Assembly: GCA_017590115.1 (NCBI GenBank)
Contig: JAGGNK010013114.1
Span: forward strand, 2,604,001 to 2,668,000
DNA from: Montifringilla adamsi
Lineage: Eukaryota > Chordata > Aves > Passeriformes > Passeridae
Length of the DNA stretch: 64,000 bases
Direction: 5' to 3'
In this document: one piece after another, positions 39,601 to 53,200 of the stretch
Layout of the letters: each line of letters starts with the position of its first letter
How positions within the stretch are numbered: position 1 is the stretch's first letter
The notes under the pieces: model-generated
Database searches by the model: none
The model's input: the letters and a program-made list of their open reading frames with translations, nothing else
What the model was told of the DNA's origin: nothing
Translations under genes and position numbers: made by a program

Positions 39601-42600
39601 AATTAATTTGCAGCTAAAATCTTATTAATATTTTATTGGGAACAGAATGGGAACAGAACAGTGAGGAAAGGTTTCCACTATTTAACTTGGAAAGCACAAG
39701 TTCAGGCAGTATCAAGTACTTGTCCTCTAATGGTTCATGTGCAGATTTCTTCAAACAAATTATACTAGACAGGGTACACTGAATTGTGAAGCAAAGCAAA
39801 ACTTTCAGTGTAATCAAGTATCTAAGCTAAAAAGCTAAAGTATGGTTGTTTAAAAATAAATCTCTCTGAACATAAAAATCTAACTAGCCTTTCTAAGACC
39901 ACTTTGAAGAGTTAAAGTACTGTACAAATAAAAGTGCCATTCAAACATTAACAACATCAAAAAGAATAAAGTAAGCTTTTTGTGAAGGTCTGGTGAACAT
40001 TTGCTGGACTGGCAAAATAGAAATGTTCTCTAATTATTCAAAGATGAAAGAGTATCTATTTAAGTGCATGTGATTGTTTGAATAGTCCTTGTTGGGACAG
40101 CATTATTACTACTTAGTTCTTTCCATTATAAGCTAAAGAGTGTATAAAATCTCAGCTGTCAGTGTAAAACTATGTTATAACACTGCAGTCATGGACAGCT
40201 GTATCTGCTGACTATATTATTTTTTCTCCTCAGGGGGCCATACATTCATCCTAAATTCACTGGGGAATCAAGCCTTGTGGAAGAAGGAACCCTGGGGACA
40301 TTTTAGCAACACTGCAGTGGGGAGGGAATGCTAATTATGGAAATGAGGCAGAACCATTACAGTGGGAGCTCCAGGGTATGTAGGATTTACACAGAAATGA
40401 AAGTAGTTGCAAAATAAGAAATATGACTAATCCAAAGCAATTCAAACACCTTTTTCTGTTAACATGATTGGTGTGCATTTTATCATCCATCTAGTTACTC
40501 TTGAAAGGAGCATTGCCGTTGTAAATGAAAATTAATTTTGTAATATTAAACCCAGAAAATGTATGGTCTTTATGAAAGACTCCAAAAGGATACATAAAAC
40601 TAGAATGCTATCAAGCACACTTTGATTAAGCAGAATCAAATCTATATGAAACTTAAATTATTCTCAAACTTCCAGAATATCATCAAACACTCAGACTTGC
40701 ATATGCTCCCATCACGGTTTCAAGTATTATTAGATGGTATCTTAAAAAGTAAATGCCTAAAGAAATTTTGATTTTGTCTGAGGTTTGTGCAAGTTCCCCT
40801 CATCTCTGATGTGGATCATTCAGAGGAAACATGCAAATATGAGCTTAGGCATCAGCCAAAGGAATTTAATCCAACATCAGTGCAGTCTGATGCTAAAAAG
40901 ACAGAAGCACTTACAAGCATGAATAAATTAAGTAAACAATCACATTTTGCAGATGGAGCAAATAGGACACAGACCTTCTAATCACAAATGACGGCCATCA
41001 TCCTGCAAAGCTATTTACTGCAGGACACAGTAGTGGCTGGCCATCTATGCACACTTACTGCACTGTAAATTAGATCTTTACACAAGATTTAATGCCTTAG
41101 TGACCTGTAGACTTCATTATAGAAATGCAATTCTCTTGGACTGACACTAAAAGGAACTCAGACTACAGTGATCCATCTAATCAGGAGGGCAGTTGGATTG
41201 CGTACCCAACACATAAATGCGTTATGACCCCTGCCAGTTACCTGATCACATCGAAGACCAGGTCATCACCTGGGTCTTTATTCCCCCTGCAAGCTCCACC
41301 CACTCCCAAAAAGGTTCAAAAGGTTACACTGGTGTTTGCTTCAGGGTTTAACCACTCCAGCTCAGAGAGGATAAGCTCTTGCAACATCTGGGCTCATTGT
41401 CCTTTGCAATCAAAGTTTCAGGTTCTAGAAGATACTTTGAAGTCTGGGGAGGGGTTATGGTTCGTTGGTGGGAGTGCACGGACAGGGTTTCAGAACACAA
41501 AGTCTCAGGTTTCTGTCAATACAATATTCCTTTATCAATATTAACTGGTGTTTCCTAAGGGAGCCACAAAAATCAAGGTCAGCAATTTGCATACTTGCTG
41601 TCACTATGCATATTACCTGATGTATTGCACATCTAGCTCCTCTCAGGAGGTTCAAGTAAGGCACAAACAGGATTCATTCCATATAAAACAATAATTAGAA
41701 TTATCTACCACTGCAGAAATGTGGGACCACTGGATGTGTAGAGCTGCACAAGGGAAGTGTTTTTACAGCAATGTCCCACCCACCCATCTTTCCTATCAGG
41801 GATGCAAAGAGGAGCTCTTTCCAGGAGTGTCGGTTCTCAGCTGTGATTGAGAGAATATGGAAGAGCATTGCTTTGCTTATCTTCAAACTGCAGGCTTGTC
41901 TTGTTGACCCCTGGTGCCCAGATGAAACCATTTGACATTTATATGGAGGGCTGTAGATGGCATTCAGCTAAAGGGGGCTGAAAACACATTAATTTAAAAT
42001 AAAACTTCTGTCCAGAAAAATACAATCACACATAAGTAAATCCCAAGCTATAACATAACATTTTGTTTACAGCATGTAGCTTTTGAAAGTATAGTAGCAA
42101 GTTATTGTTCCTGCACACAAACTGAAATGTTTGAAGTCTGCCTGTTTCAACATCCAATGTGAACTCTGCTCCTACACAGCCACCCACATGCCATAGAATC
42201 AGCATGTCCTGTCCCACCGCTTGCCCCGCTGAGCGCACAAAACAACATGGTTTCTTAATTAGGCAAAGGCTTCCAGCAAGAAAACATTGTAACTTGGGGG
42301 AACACAAATACTGTCACAGTTTAAACATGCTACAGACTTACCCCATTGCTCAGTATATTAAAAAAATACTGATTTGACAAATAAGGGAGACACCAATTAA
42401 TTATAGACTGTTACAAGGATAGAACCTCAATCAGCTGAAAGAAATTCACTGAAAATGGAGGTTCCCCATACTCAAACATGATTACTAGAAAAACATAATT
42501 GCTGTTCAGCTTAGACAACAAGCCCAAGGCCATCTTATTTTACCACAAATCCCTTACAATTCCTCAAAAATAGTGGCATCCACTATAGCTTCAGGACACT

Positions 42601-43216
42601 TAATGATCAGGTACTGCTTCAGAGTTAAGAGTCTATCATGACACTTGACTTCTGGATGTATTCCATTCAATTTGCATACAGTAATTTAATTCAGCTTATA
42701 TTCACCTGGCAAAAAGTCACACTTGAAAACTACAATGGCTGAGACTGTGTGTAAAGTTCCATCACAGACAACTTTCACATGCAGGCTAAAACAAGGCTCT
42801 CAAAATAGGGAACTATTCTGGAAATGCTGACACATCTTTAACACTGTGAGTGGGTGCCAATATAATACACACATTGTGTACACATATGTTGCTGACTTCC
42901 TGGGAAGCTTAGCTGAAAGCCCACATGGTTGATGTGGGACAGCAGGAATGCCTCTTTGAAAGCACTCACACTGCTTATTCATAGTATCTCAAACAGAACC
43001 CAAGGCATATGGTAAAATTATGCCATTTCACAAAAGAGCACTTACAGCAGTGAACAATCCTTTTGAATCAAAACTACCCTTGACACTTCAACAAAGAAAA
43101 AACCACCTTGATGATAGAATTTACACACAATAGCAAGCATTCAAATAAAAATAAATCTTAAGAGTTAGAATTGCAGAGGTCATCAACAGTTTAATAGTGT
43201 GACTTATATCCATCAC

Positions 43217-43231
43217 AAAAAAAAAAAAAAA
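43217..43231. repeat. Poly(A) run, 15 bases
   Basis: A run followed by CCAAAACAAAAAACAC, a simple low-complexity tract. Confidence 0.92.
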
Positions 43232-44921
43232 CCAAAACAAAAAACACTTCACTTGTTCTTTTTCCACTAAAGCACACACCCACTATAGAGGGTCAGACTC
43301 CCCAAAGAATAATGAAACAATAGATGGACCATCTGCTGTTACAGAAAATAAATTGAAAATCCAGGAATAGAATATATGGGAGCTGTACTAAAGTCAGCAC
43401 TACCTTTCCATTTGCTTTCACTTCAGATTCTTAGCTAAGCTTTTAGAAACAAAAACAAGTAAGAAAGGTTACCACACAGCAAAGCTATAAGAGAGAGACA
43501 CAAGTATACATAAAGGTAAAAAAGAACATGAAGCATCCGTTGAGACATTTTTTACCTTTTCTTGGCAACTCTAACCCATACACCAATTTTCCAGTGACAA
43601 ATACTCTTCCTTCTGTTAATACAGCAAATGGCTGGCATTCACAGAACTGATGTTCCACAAGGATACAGACGGATATGACAGGTATCTTAAATTGCATATC
43701 CATGAATATCCACAACTTAAATGTCTTCACAGCTGTCAATCGATTTTACTCTAAGGTTTACTTGTCATTGCCCCCTCCTAGCTTATTTAGACCCATCAAG
43801 AACACGGCAAAGAGAACTCTTTAACAGGCTTAAAACAAGTGTGAACAAATCACTGCCCAAGGAAAAGACTGCCCTGGAAAGACTTTCTGCACATTACATC
43901 ACTTGAAAACAAAGCACAAATAAACAAAGCAACAGTACATTTACACGGCTCTTTTTCCCAACAGGTGCCTCAAACTGGTGTAACAGATATGACTCTACTG
44001 TTCAATTATGTTTGAAGTATTTGGCCACTAGACACTTTTACCATGCTAAAACAGAATCCAAGAGATGGGTTTTGCTCTCTTTTGTTGCTTTGTTTACTCT
44101 AAATAAACATAAGCTAGTTTATTTCACTAATATTACCATTTCCAGTACAGTGGGTGCACTGGGCTTATAAATTTTGAGAAGATATGTCAGAAGTTCTTTC
44201 AGTAATCCATTCCAATAACAAACTGCATTCTCAGAAATCATTAAATAAATAACTGATTTTTAGAACAAACATCCAAAAATTTGTCCTCCAAATCCATTTA
44301 AAGATATATTGGAGGATTTTAAAAAACTATGTTTATCTTTTAGGTTGTCCATGACAGTTTAGCATCAATAACATGAAATTCATGTAGCACAAACAAAAGA
44401 AAACCCTGAAAAAAAACCTTCTGCACTTTCAGAAAAGCATTTTGTATTCATATTCCTCTTGAGCCACTAAAAAACTGGTATGTGGTATTCAAACACATCT
44501 CATCCTGGCATTGAGATTCTTTAAAGATTATTTCAAAGTAACTGTCGAGATCCATGATCATCACAGAAAACAGCTTCCCTCCCCCACTCCTTTCTTCCTC
44601 CCAATGGAAGTGGAAAAATTAGAGGAAGTAAGCAAGTCTTTCTCAGTGGCACTTCATAAGGCAGAATTCCTTTCAGACAATCATTCCAAGCCTGTCAGTC
44701 ATACATGGGTGTAGTTAATGAACCCCCATAGGCACAGACTGGAGGACAGCTGGACACTGACTGGGGCACCCCTGCTCCATCCTGCTGAACAACCCCTCTT
44801 CTTACATGGCTGTGCTCTGTAAGTGATTAGAGCCCCATTCCTCATAGGGCATTAATTATAGGGATTAACAGTAAAAGGAAACACATGAACAGGATGCTAC
44901 ATGCTTTTGGGTTTGTGTGGC

Positions 44922-44941
44922 TTTTTTTTTTTTTTTTTTTT
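44922..44941. repeat. Poly(T) run, 20 bases
   Basis: Uninterrupted T run. No adjacent SINE or processed pseudogene was recognised. Confidence 0.95.
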
Positions 44942-46039
44942 GCTTTTAATCTTTGTGTACTTGCTACAGCTATGAATTAAAGAGTAAAAAGGATGTGCAG
45001 AGATCTGAACAAAATAGTACAATACAGTCTTCCAGTCTGCCATATTAAAGAAGTATTAAAAAAATACTGGAGGAGAGGATTGCAGCCTGCTGACATATGA
45101 GTTTCTAAGCAAGACAAAAAAAATTGGCTATATGTGCCACATTTTCTGTATTTTCCCAATTTCAGCACAGAATATGTATCATTAAGCTGTAAAACCACTG
45201 GAGCATCAGCCACTGGGAATGAGCTGTCAGTAAGATGTACTTATGAAGTGGATTAAAAATTCTTATGAAGCTAGAACAGACACAAGCCTTTATCAGCACT
45301 CCTATCACCCACCATTAATCTGCTGCTATAACCAAAAAGCATGTAACTGTAAATGCTACTCTTAATTCTAGAAAAACCTGGAACTGCCGTATACTGTAAA
45401 TTAAATGGCATAATACTTACATCTAAGTGACCTAGTATGACTCAGGCAACCAGTAAAAAAATAACCTAACTAGAAATAAAGGATAGCTGTTCAAACTCAG
45501 AACAAAAAATACAGAGACAGCCTATTCATTATGACCGACTCAGCGTTATTGAGTTGATCTAGCAACTGAATATGTGTTTTTCCTATTACAGGGTTTCAGA
45601 GCTGAAGGCTAGAACAATATTTCATTTCAAGAAGATTAGTTTTTTTCTAGTATTTTAAAACCAAATACTTAGAAATGAAGAGACAAGAACAAGCTAACAT
45701 AACATAGACATCTCCTTTATTGCTGGCACATTAGGCAAGCAGATGTTCTTAACAGAGACTGTAATCATTTTTAATGACAAACAACAGTTGGAACACAGGT
45801 TCTCCACTTCAGGATTTTCACAACAGGCTGTATATCTGAACAAACAGAAATATTTTCAGGCTCTATTTGTTGCATTATGTCTTCTTTTAACATGCATGAC
45901 ATTTATAGAGTATTAAATACAACCTACACAGTTCTACCCTAAGTGGAGCTGATGGAAGGCTTACACACCATATTTGCTGAAACTTCTAACTCTGACTTGA
46001 AAGAAATTATTTTTGTTCAGTCAAAACTAAGTGTTCTCC

Positions 46040-46054
46040 AAAAAAAAAAAAAAA
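46040..46054. repeat. Poly(A) run, 15 bases
   Basis: Uninterrupted A run in AT-rich intron. Confidence 0.92.
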
Positions 46055-46842
46055 TTAATCTGGTAACACAATAATTTCATTTTTTACAAGTTACACAACG
46101 ACTAATTCTCTATAGCCCCATAAACTGTTCAAAACTGCTCACATGGAAAACATCTGAAGGTGTTTCTCTTTGTCTTTTCACATTCTCCCATTGAAGAGCA
46201 GTTAGAACTAAAGGCCTGCTCTAGGAAATACACCGGTCAGGTCTCACCAATTAATGACCGCTTTAAAAAAAAAATTCAACATTGTTCTAACAAATGTTCT
46301 TGGGTACAAGACATTTTATTACTGATCCTGCATTTCGTACTTCCCATGACAGACATTCATGACTCAGAATCAATTCTGAAATGAGTTCACAAAATATTCT
46401 GTTGGCTAAGGACCATTTTCCATTGGAACAATTTGAAAACAGATGCTAATACATTTGTCTGTCTTACATTAGTGACCTTAAACTTGTAACAGGAGGCAAT
46501 TTTTTTCTCATGCAGTCATTTCTTAAACAATACTATATTGCCCAAAATGTACTATTTTAAGAGGAATAACTAACAAATGAACTTACCACCTCTTTAAAAG
46601 TAACAAGATTTCTGATTAAGAGCCAATGAAGGTGTTTGGGTTTTTTTCAGGACAAGGAGTTTAGTAAAAGCCTTCAGAACATTACTGAGGCCTAGCACAC
46701 ACACAAAAAACAACAAAGATGATTAAAATGTTTCTTTGTTCTTACTGTAACCAAGACTAGAATTGGTCACAGAATAATCTACACAAGCTAGGGAATGACC
46801 ACAGATTTTCCACTAAGTATGCAAGTCTCACTTCTTTGAATG

Positions 46843-47245
46843 TGTGTCCTGGTTCTGGACAAGGTTAATTTTTACAGTAGCTGGGATGGGGTGCATGGCC
46901 AGGATCTGGACGTTATTCCATTCCACCCCAGGTCATTTCCTTCTGGTCAGAGCGGTGGCAACGCTGGTCCTGAGCCAGAGGGAACATGGCTGCGGTCAGG
47001 TCAAGCTCCACGCTCTCCCTTTTGTAAGCTTTTGTTATTAACATGGGTACTGCTCCTGCACATTTTCTTATCTCATTGCAGCTTCCAGTAAATTGTTCTG
47101 TCTGTGCCTTTTGTGCCTCCAGGTCTCCTCTCCAACCTGCTGCAGCAGGGAGGGAGAGGGGAAAATGAGGGGAGCAAATGGCAGCATGTGGTTTGGGGTT
47201 TGTGGGAACACTAAACTGAGGAATATCTTTCTTAAACCAAGAACA
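46843..47245 (+). mobile_element. Avian endogenous-retrovirus solo LTR, plus strand
   Basis: About 400 bp starting TGTGTCCTGGTTCTGG and ending near AAACCAAGAACA. It contains the landmarks GTAGCTGGGATGGGGT, TGGCTGCGGTCAGGT, CTCCACGCTCTCCCTTTTGTA, TTATCTCATTGCAG and TGCTGCAGCAGGGAGGGAGAGG, a string I know as a frequent avian ERV LTR type. TG...CA ends are retained. There is no internal retroviral sequence on either side, so it is a solo LTR, inserted antisense to CBLB. I could not identify a clear target-site duplication. The frames in it on either strand (for example 46840-47091 and 46913-47257) are by-products of the LTR. Confidence 0.87.
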
Positions 47246-50200
47246 TAAGTTAGTCAACAGATACTAGGAAAAAAGGTGAACACTGGGCCCCAGATGTAAT
47301 TAACCAGCATTTCCAAGAGACCTTTATTTTACTCACTCAAACAAGCCCATGGATCCTTCTCTTTCTGCCATCAATACCCCACGTCTGATCCCATCCTGCA
47401 GTACGTCAAGCACTTTCTCAAGAGTCTTGATATTCTCCACTGTTGGTAATATCAAGATAAACAGACACAGTGCAGTACAGCTTATTGGAGCTCAGGAGAC
47501 AGAGAGAGCAGATAATCAGGAGCTCATAAGACTTCCATACCTTATTACTCAGTATTCCTGGCCACCAGGAGACATTTGCGTTGGGCAAGGTAGATGCAAA
47601 ACTGGGGCTAATATTAAAAATGCTATCTGGTTGTGAATTTTATTTTTAAAGATAAAGTTTGTTTAGTACCACAGACGAAACAAAGTAAGGCTCAAACTAT
47701 TATTAGTGATAACTTTGAGCAAGAATTGTGGAATAAATAAGGTAATCTTGACACATTTTTGCTATAGGTGATAGGAATAATTTCCTTTTTTATTGTTGCT
47801 TCAAATTTCAAAGGCATATAGTTTCACTGTTTTATCTTATGGGAAAGCAAGGATACGTTTTGTGAACTCTCCCACAAGTGGCATCATATAGAAGACAAAA
47901 ATTAAATTTAATTGTTTTTCCTCAAATTTTTTTTCTCCCACTGTAGAGTCACAGCTTGCCAAAAATCAGCTAGTAGCAGTGAAAGACTAGCTCATCAGGT
48001 GGGCTGTCCAGGTCCCCAGTGGAGTCTTGATCTATAAAATGCATCAGATATTATACTAAAATTACTCCACTGTTCGACCATTCAAGCATTATAAATGAAA
48101 GTCCTCTTACAGAGACAGCAAAACAACCTTACCCATACAGAAATTAAATTTAGCTTAATCCATATGCTAGCACATACTATAATCTTTCATTGTATACCCC
48201 AGAAATGTGTTTCTTAGGCATCTGCTACTTTTATGTTTCCCCTTTAGTTTATTGTCTTATACCACAGTAGGAAGAAATACAGTTAAATCTACCTCTACAT
48301 TGGATACACCAGAAGAAGTAAAGTAATAATTATTATGACCAAATATACTAAAATGAAGAAACAATTACTTCACCAATTTTATCATCTGCCAAGATATTTG
48401 TAAGATATAAATGCAACAAAGTTAATACACTGTTCAATATGTATGTCACTTCACTGGAAATTTACTTCACAATTTACTGGAAGCTGCAATGAGATAAGAA
48501 AATGAGCAGGAGCAGTAACCACGTTAATAACAATGTTAAAGATTACATAACAAAAGAAATTATGGGGAAAATATTCCATTATGAGACAGGACAGCTCCTT
48601 AATTCCAACATGAAATCTGAGCAAATGATGGTGAAAGTATTCATTGTTTTACCATATGCTAGAGACAAATATAAAAACACTTCAATAATGAATACTTTGG
48701 TTGCACTCCAACAGAAAGATTAAAAATGTTTTTAGTCATCTACATTATTAACTAGACACTGATGGCAGTCACCTGGTTGCTTGCTCAGGAAGTTTTATCC
48801 CTCACAGAAATTCACTTACTGACTTCTTTTTGCATCTGCACTATGGGTTAAGATGTACTTCTTTTCAGAGTTTACTCTTGGTCCTTTGCATGGATCCTGC
48901 TTATTTGGATTTTTTTAACAGTTTTGTTCATTGCACAGTCCTTTTTTTTTTTTGGGTAAATATCACATTTTCTTTCAAATCAAGCAAATTATATTCCTAA
49001 ACTCAAGAGAATATGCTTTAACGTTATTTGGAATTGCTCAGTATAAGAGAATGAAACATGCCAACATATTCATCTTGGAAGCAACAGAACTGTTTTGTGC
49101 ATACAACAGCAAACCTACATTTTTAACAACAACTCCTTATTTCTCCAATACAAATTAACCATATTAAAGCTTTGCCTCGTTCTAGAGCACGCACAGTATT
49201 ACTGCATCATCTGTAAAGACAAAGTTAGCTTGCAAATGTGCAGCCACTGATAAAAAGACTTGCTAAATAATTATACTAACTCTGTTATTTTTCGTATGAT
49301 TCAAGTAAATTAACTTTATTAATATTGAAGCAAAGAACAGAATCAGAAGAAAAAAAAATTAAGTCAAGTGACCACAAAATATTTTCAAAATTCCATGACA
49401 TTATCAAAGTATTCCCTAGCATGCCAGATTTTAATGAATGGAATACAGTAGTTCCATCCATCAGCTTTTCCATCAATATCCCACTCTGTCATTTTTGTTT
49501 TGAACTAAAACTTCAGCTGTGTTAATCAAAACATATACTGCCATTTTTTCAGATGAAGGTTATTTCTTACACTTTACAGGTTAGTGAAATTGTCTTTACT
49601 ATAGGTTTGATACATAGCAAGCATGTCTTCTAGGCTGGTTTTTTGATCAAGCATTCCCTGGACAAAGGATTACCACTACAGCATGTTTATTTTTACAAAC
49701 TGGCTTTACTTAACTTTCAAAGAGCTTCTATTGACTAAATAGCAAGTGTAGCACTTGAAAGTGATTATTCCCAACCTTTTTTTGATCACTTTATAGAATA
49801 AAAGCAGACTTTTATTCTTTCATGTTTCTAATTTTTGATGGGAAACAATGCCACAGAAAATTAGGAAAAGGAATCCATTTCTTTTTATAGTCTAAAAATA
49901 AAATTATATGTGCTTATAAGTTTAGGCATACAATTCATAAAAATGGATCTTTCTTCTATAATCTTCCTTGTATTCCTGCTTGCATGGCAAGCAGCTTCCA
50001 TCATGCAGGCTAGTGTTGAAGGCATCCTAAAACAAATACCTTATCACTGAATATAGGATACTTCTTGAGATAGAGAAACAGAGACCAAATTTTCTAAAAA
50101 TCAAATGCACATAGAAAAGTGATTGATGAAAGACGTATTCATGTCCATTATAGCAGACTTCGTTACGACATGCTAAATTCAGGATTCAGCACTGCCTGCT

Positions 50201-53200
50201 CCTCAGAAAGTTCCCAAAGTTGCTAACTTGGGCTTTATCGTACCTAAGAACACAGCTCTGTTTACAGTTGGTGACCATGCTCTGCCCTCACAAGCACAGC
50301 TGCTCCCTATACAGACCCTGCAGGCAAGTATGGAGAAGGGATGTGAGACATAGAGCTGTTGCAGACCAGAAATGGGGACTGTTATCCTCACTGCAATGGA
50401 GTATTTCCAGACATCTCTGACCAAAGTACTGTATGTTCAGAAAACCGCCTACTTCCCCTAGTTTACTGTGCCATCCTATATTATGCTCTAAAGACAAATT
50501 GAAATCATACAGAAAATTATGTCAGTTTAGACATTGCAACAGTCATTTTGTATAATCCTAGCAGCAGAATTAGCATTATCTTTATCATAAAGGAAACATA
50601 TATGGAAAGTCTACAGGACTGATTCCCCTATCTGTGCTTTTTGAGAGCTTTCACACCTGCCCAAAATGGGTATAAGGTATGGCACCTTAAAATTTGGCAT
50701 CAGCACCATGTACATTTTCATAAGGCATAAACAATTATACAAAAGACAGCAAGGAAAATATCAGACTATTATATCCCCTTACAACCAGCTCAACTCTACT
50801 CAGACATGACTGCCAACACCACATTACTTGTAAAATGCTTGAAAGAGACCTTTCACTAACATACAAAATACTGTTTGATTTTATAAGAGTAAAAAGTAAA
50901 AGTTCACATATCTGTCCTCTACACAACTAGATATGAATCAAGGATCTAAATCAATTATAAGAATTCACAAGCTATTATTTTTTCATTAGGATCTTTTGTG
51001 GTTTTAGAAATCCTTGTCTTCCTCTGCAGTCTGAATAAATAGTTGCCTCTAAGTAACTCTGGTACTAATACTTCCTTTGTTCTCATTTGACAATACCCGC
51101 CCCCAAGCACTAAAGATGATAAAAAATAATCTAAAATTCAAATACAGCCTTACAACAACTGCAGTCACATAGCCTGTTTGCATTTATGCTGAGAACAAGC
51201 TGTCATAATACTGCTCTACCATTTGTAACCTCCACGCATTCTCACCTGCCCTCTGCAACAAGAGTCTCTTTGTCTGAAAAGTGTGTTTGTGTAACATTCC
51301 TTTTTTAATTTAAACTATAACCAAAAATAGCAAACAGCTTGTGCTCCACCAAATCTGCACTGAAGCTCAACTACTCATGTGGGTCAGGTACACCGAAGAG
51401 TTTAATAAAGCTGTTTGGTTTACATCTGGTTTTACATCACATCTAAGGAACAGGAGGGGAGAAGAGAGTGGAAATTCTCACCATAACATAAAAGCTTAAA
51501 AAGAAAAAAAATCATTGCATTTCCTCCTCCTATGCAACCCCATCTCATCAGTCATGCACTCACTTTTCCTCAGAAGCAGCCTCTTTGTTAGAGGCTATTT
51601 ATTGTAGCCAAGCTCCATTTCCAATTACCTTATCATACATTATACATCAAAAGAGAAAGCGCCCTCCTTTTTCTAGGAACACACAGGAGCAATGGGCCAA
51701 CACTCCAGAAGACTTTCAAGCAGAGTAAGGCAACTTCTTCTACTAAAAATCTAGTGAAGGAGTGATCTAAAAATACAGGTAAATAAATACAAGAGGGGAA
51801 AAAAGCCAAATACTAGATTCCTATCTCTCAGTTTCAGCAAGACTAGAGTAAAATAGTCAATATATTATATCTAAAATGTATTGAGACAGTTTAAGTTTAG
51901 AGGTTTATATATCATGTTAAGCAACAGACTGATGGTATGTATAACTTAGAGGAATTTACTGGAGACCAAAAACTACACAATATGCTTGGAAAACAGAACA
52001 AATCACAGGATACCAAGGAGCCTGTAACTTTTATTCAACAATTACCAAGTTATCCATGTGATGTCAACCAAAAGCCAAAACTGGCTCTATGAAAAGGCCC
52101 ATTAACAGCATCCTTTTCTGAATCTGTACGTTTCAAAAACATCAGCCAAAACAATCTTAACTTCTCCAAACAAAATCATCCTGAATTAAAACGTTACTCT
52201 TCCTGATCCTTCCCACAATCAACAAAACCTGCTCTGCCTGGAGACACAAACAAGTTGTGAGGCTAGCTAAGTTATAAACTTCCTAAATTCCTATAAATAA
52301 AACAGCAAGGTTGTAATATAAGCAGAGGTAATTCAAGGAAGCAGGGTAAGTTACTTCACACCACAGGACAGAAGTACACAAAGGGTTACTGCATTACAGC
52401 TGGCACACCTGACACCCATCCTAATACTATTTTAACCTCTTATCAAGTCTGTACTTTCAGAATAAGGAGAAATAGGTGTGAAATTTCTGCAGCAGAAAGA
52501 ATGTTGTGTATTTTAATGTACCAGTTCAAGGGCTTGATCCAAGAACCATAACTGATCACAGCTGTCAACGCGGACTTAAGGAAGAGGAATGGAATACTCT
52601 ATAAATCCAGTAACAGCCATGAACAGTAACAAAGGAGAACTTGATCTATCACTTGAATTGCAGGTACAAGACCTCCTTAGAAGATATAATAGACTATAAG
52701 AATTCTGCACCAACATTTAAACAAACTGTACAATATAGAAACACATAATTTGAATCAAGACACAAAATGGCCAGACGCACAAGAGAATTTAGTAAGACTT
52801 TCTAGACAGAAACAAAAGTGGTTTTGTGATCATCTCGAAGGACTTCTTGGACTCTGACATTTCCTTCATGCACACCTTCCTGCACTAACTACAAAATCAC
52901 CACAAGTCTTCTCCTCTTGACATCTTCATCTGTACCATCCACTACTTAAGAAATATCTATCTTCCACTTCTGGAATACCACTTTAAAACAAACAGCCAAC
53001 CAACTCTGGCTGAACCAAGGAGCATTTTAAGATATTATTATAAAGAAGTATACACCCTGGTTTTATACTTTTCTGCCTCTCCTCATACAAAGGGCCTATA
53101 GCAGAAGGCAAGCAATATTAAAAGTGAGAAAATAAGTTCAATTTCAAGACATTCTTCTAAGGATATGATTTACAGGAAATCACAGGAAACCTCCCACTTG

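Larger units (their letters stand above)
36634..46842. other. Unannotated intron
   Basis: Mostly AT-rich. A mixed-composition section at 41125-41544 carries a 139-codon plus-strand ATG frame without recognisable domains. Another GC-richer patch lies at 44710-44850. No element identified. Confidence 0.55.

Noticed and set aside
46913..47257. 114-codon minus-strand frame
   Set aside because: Antisense of the solo LTR at 46843-47245.
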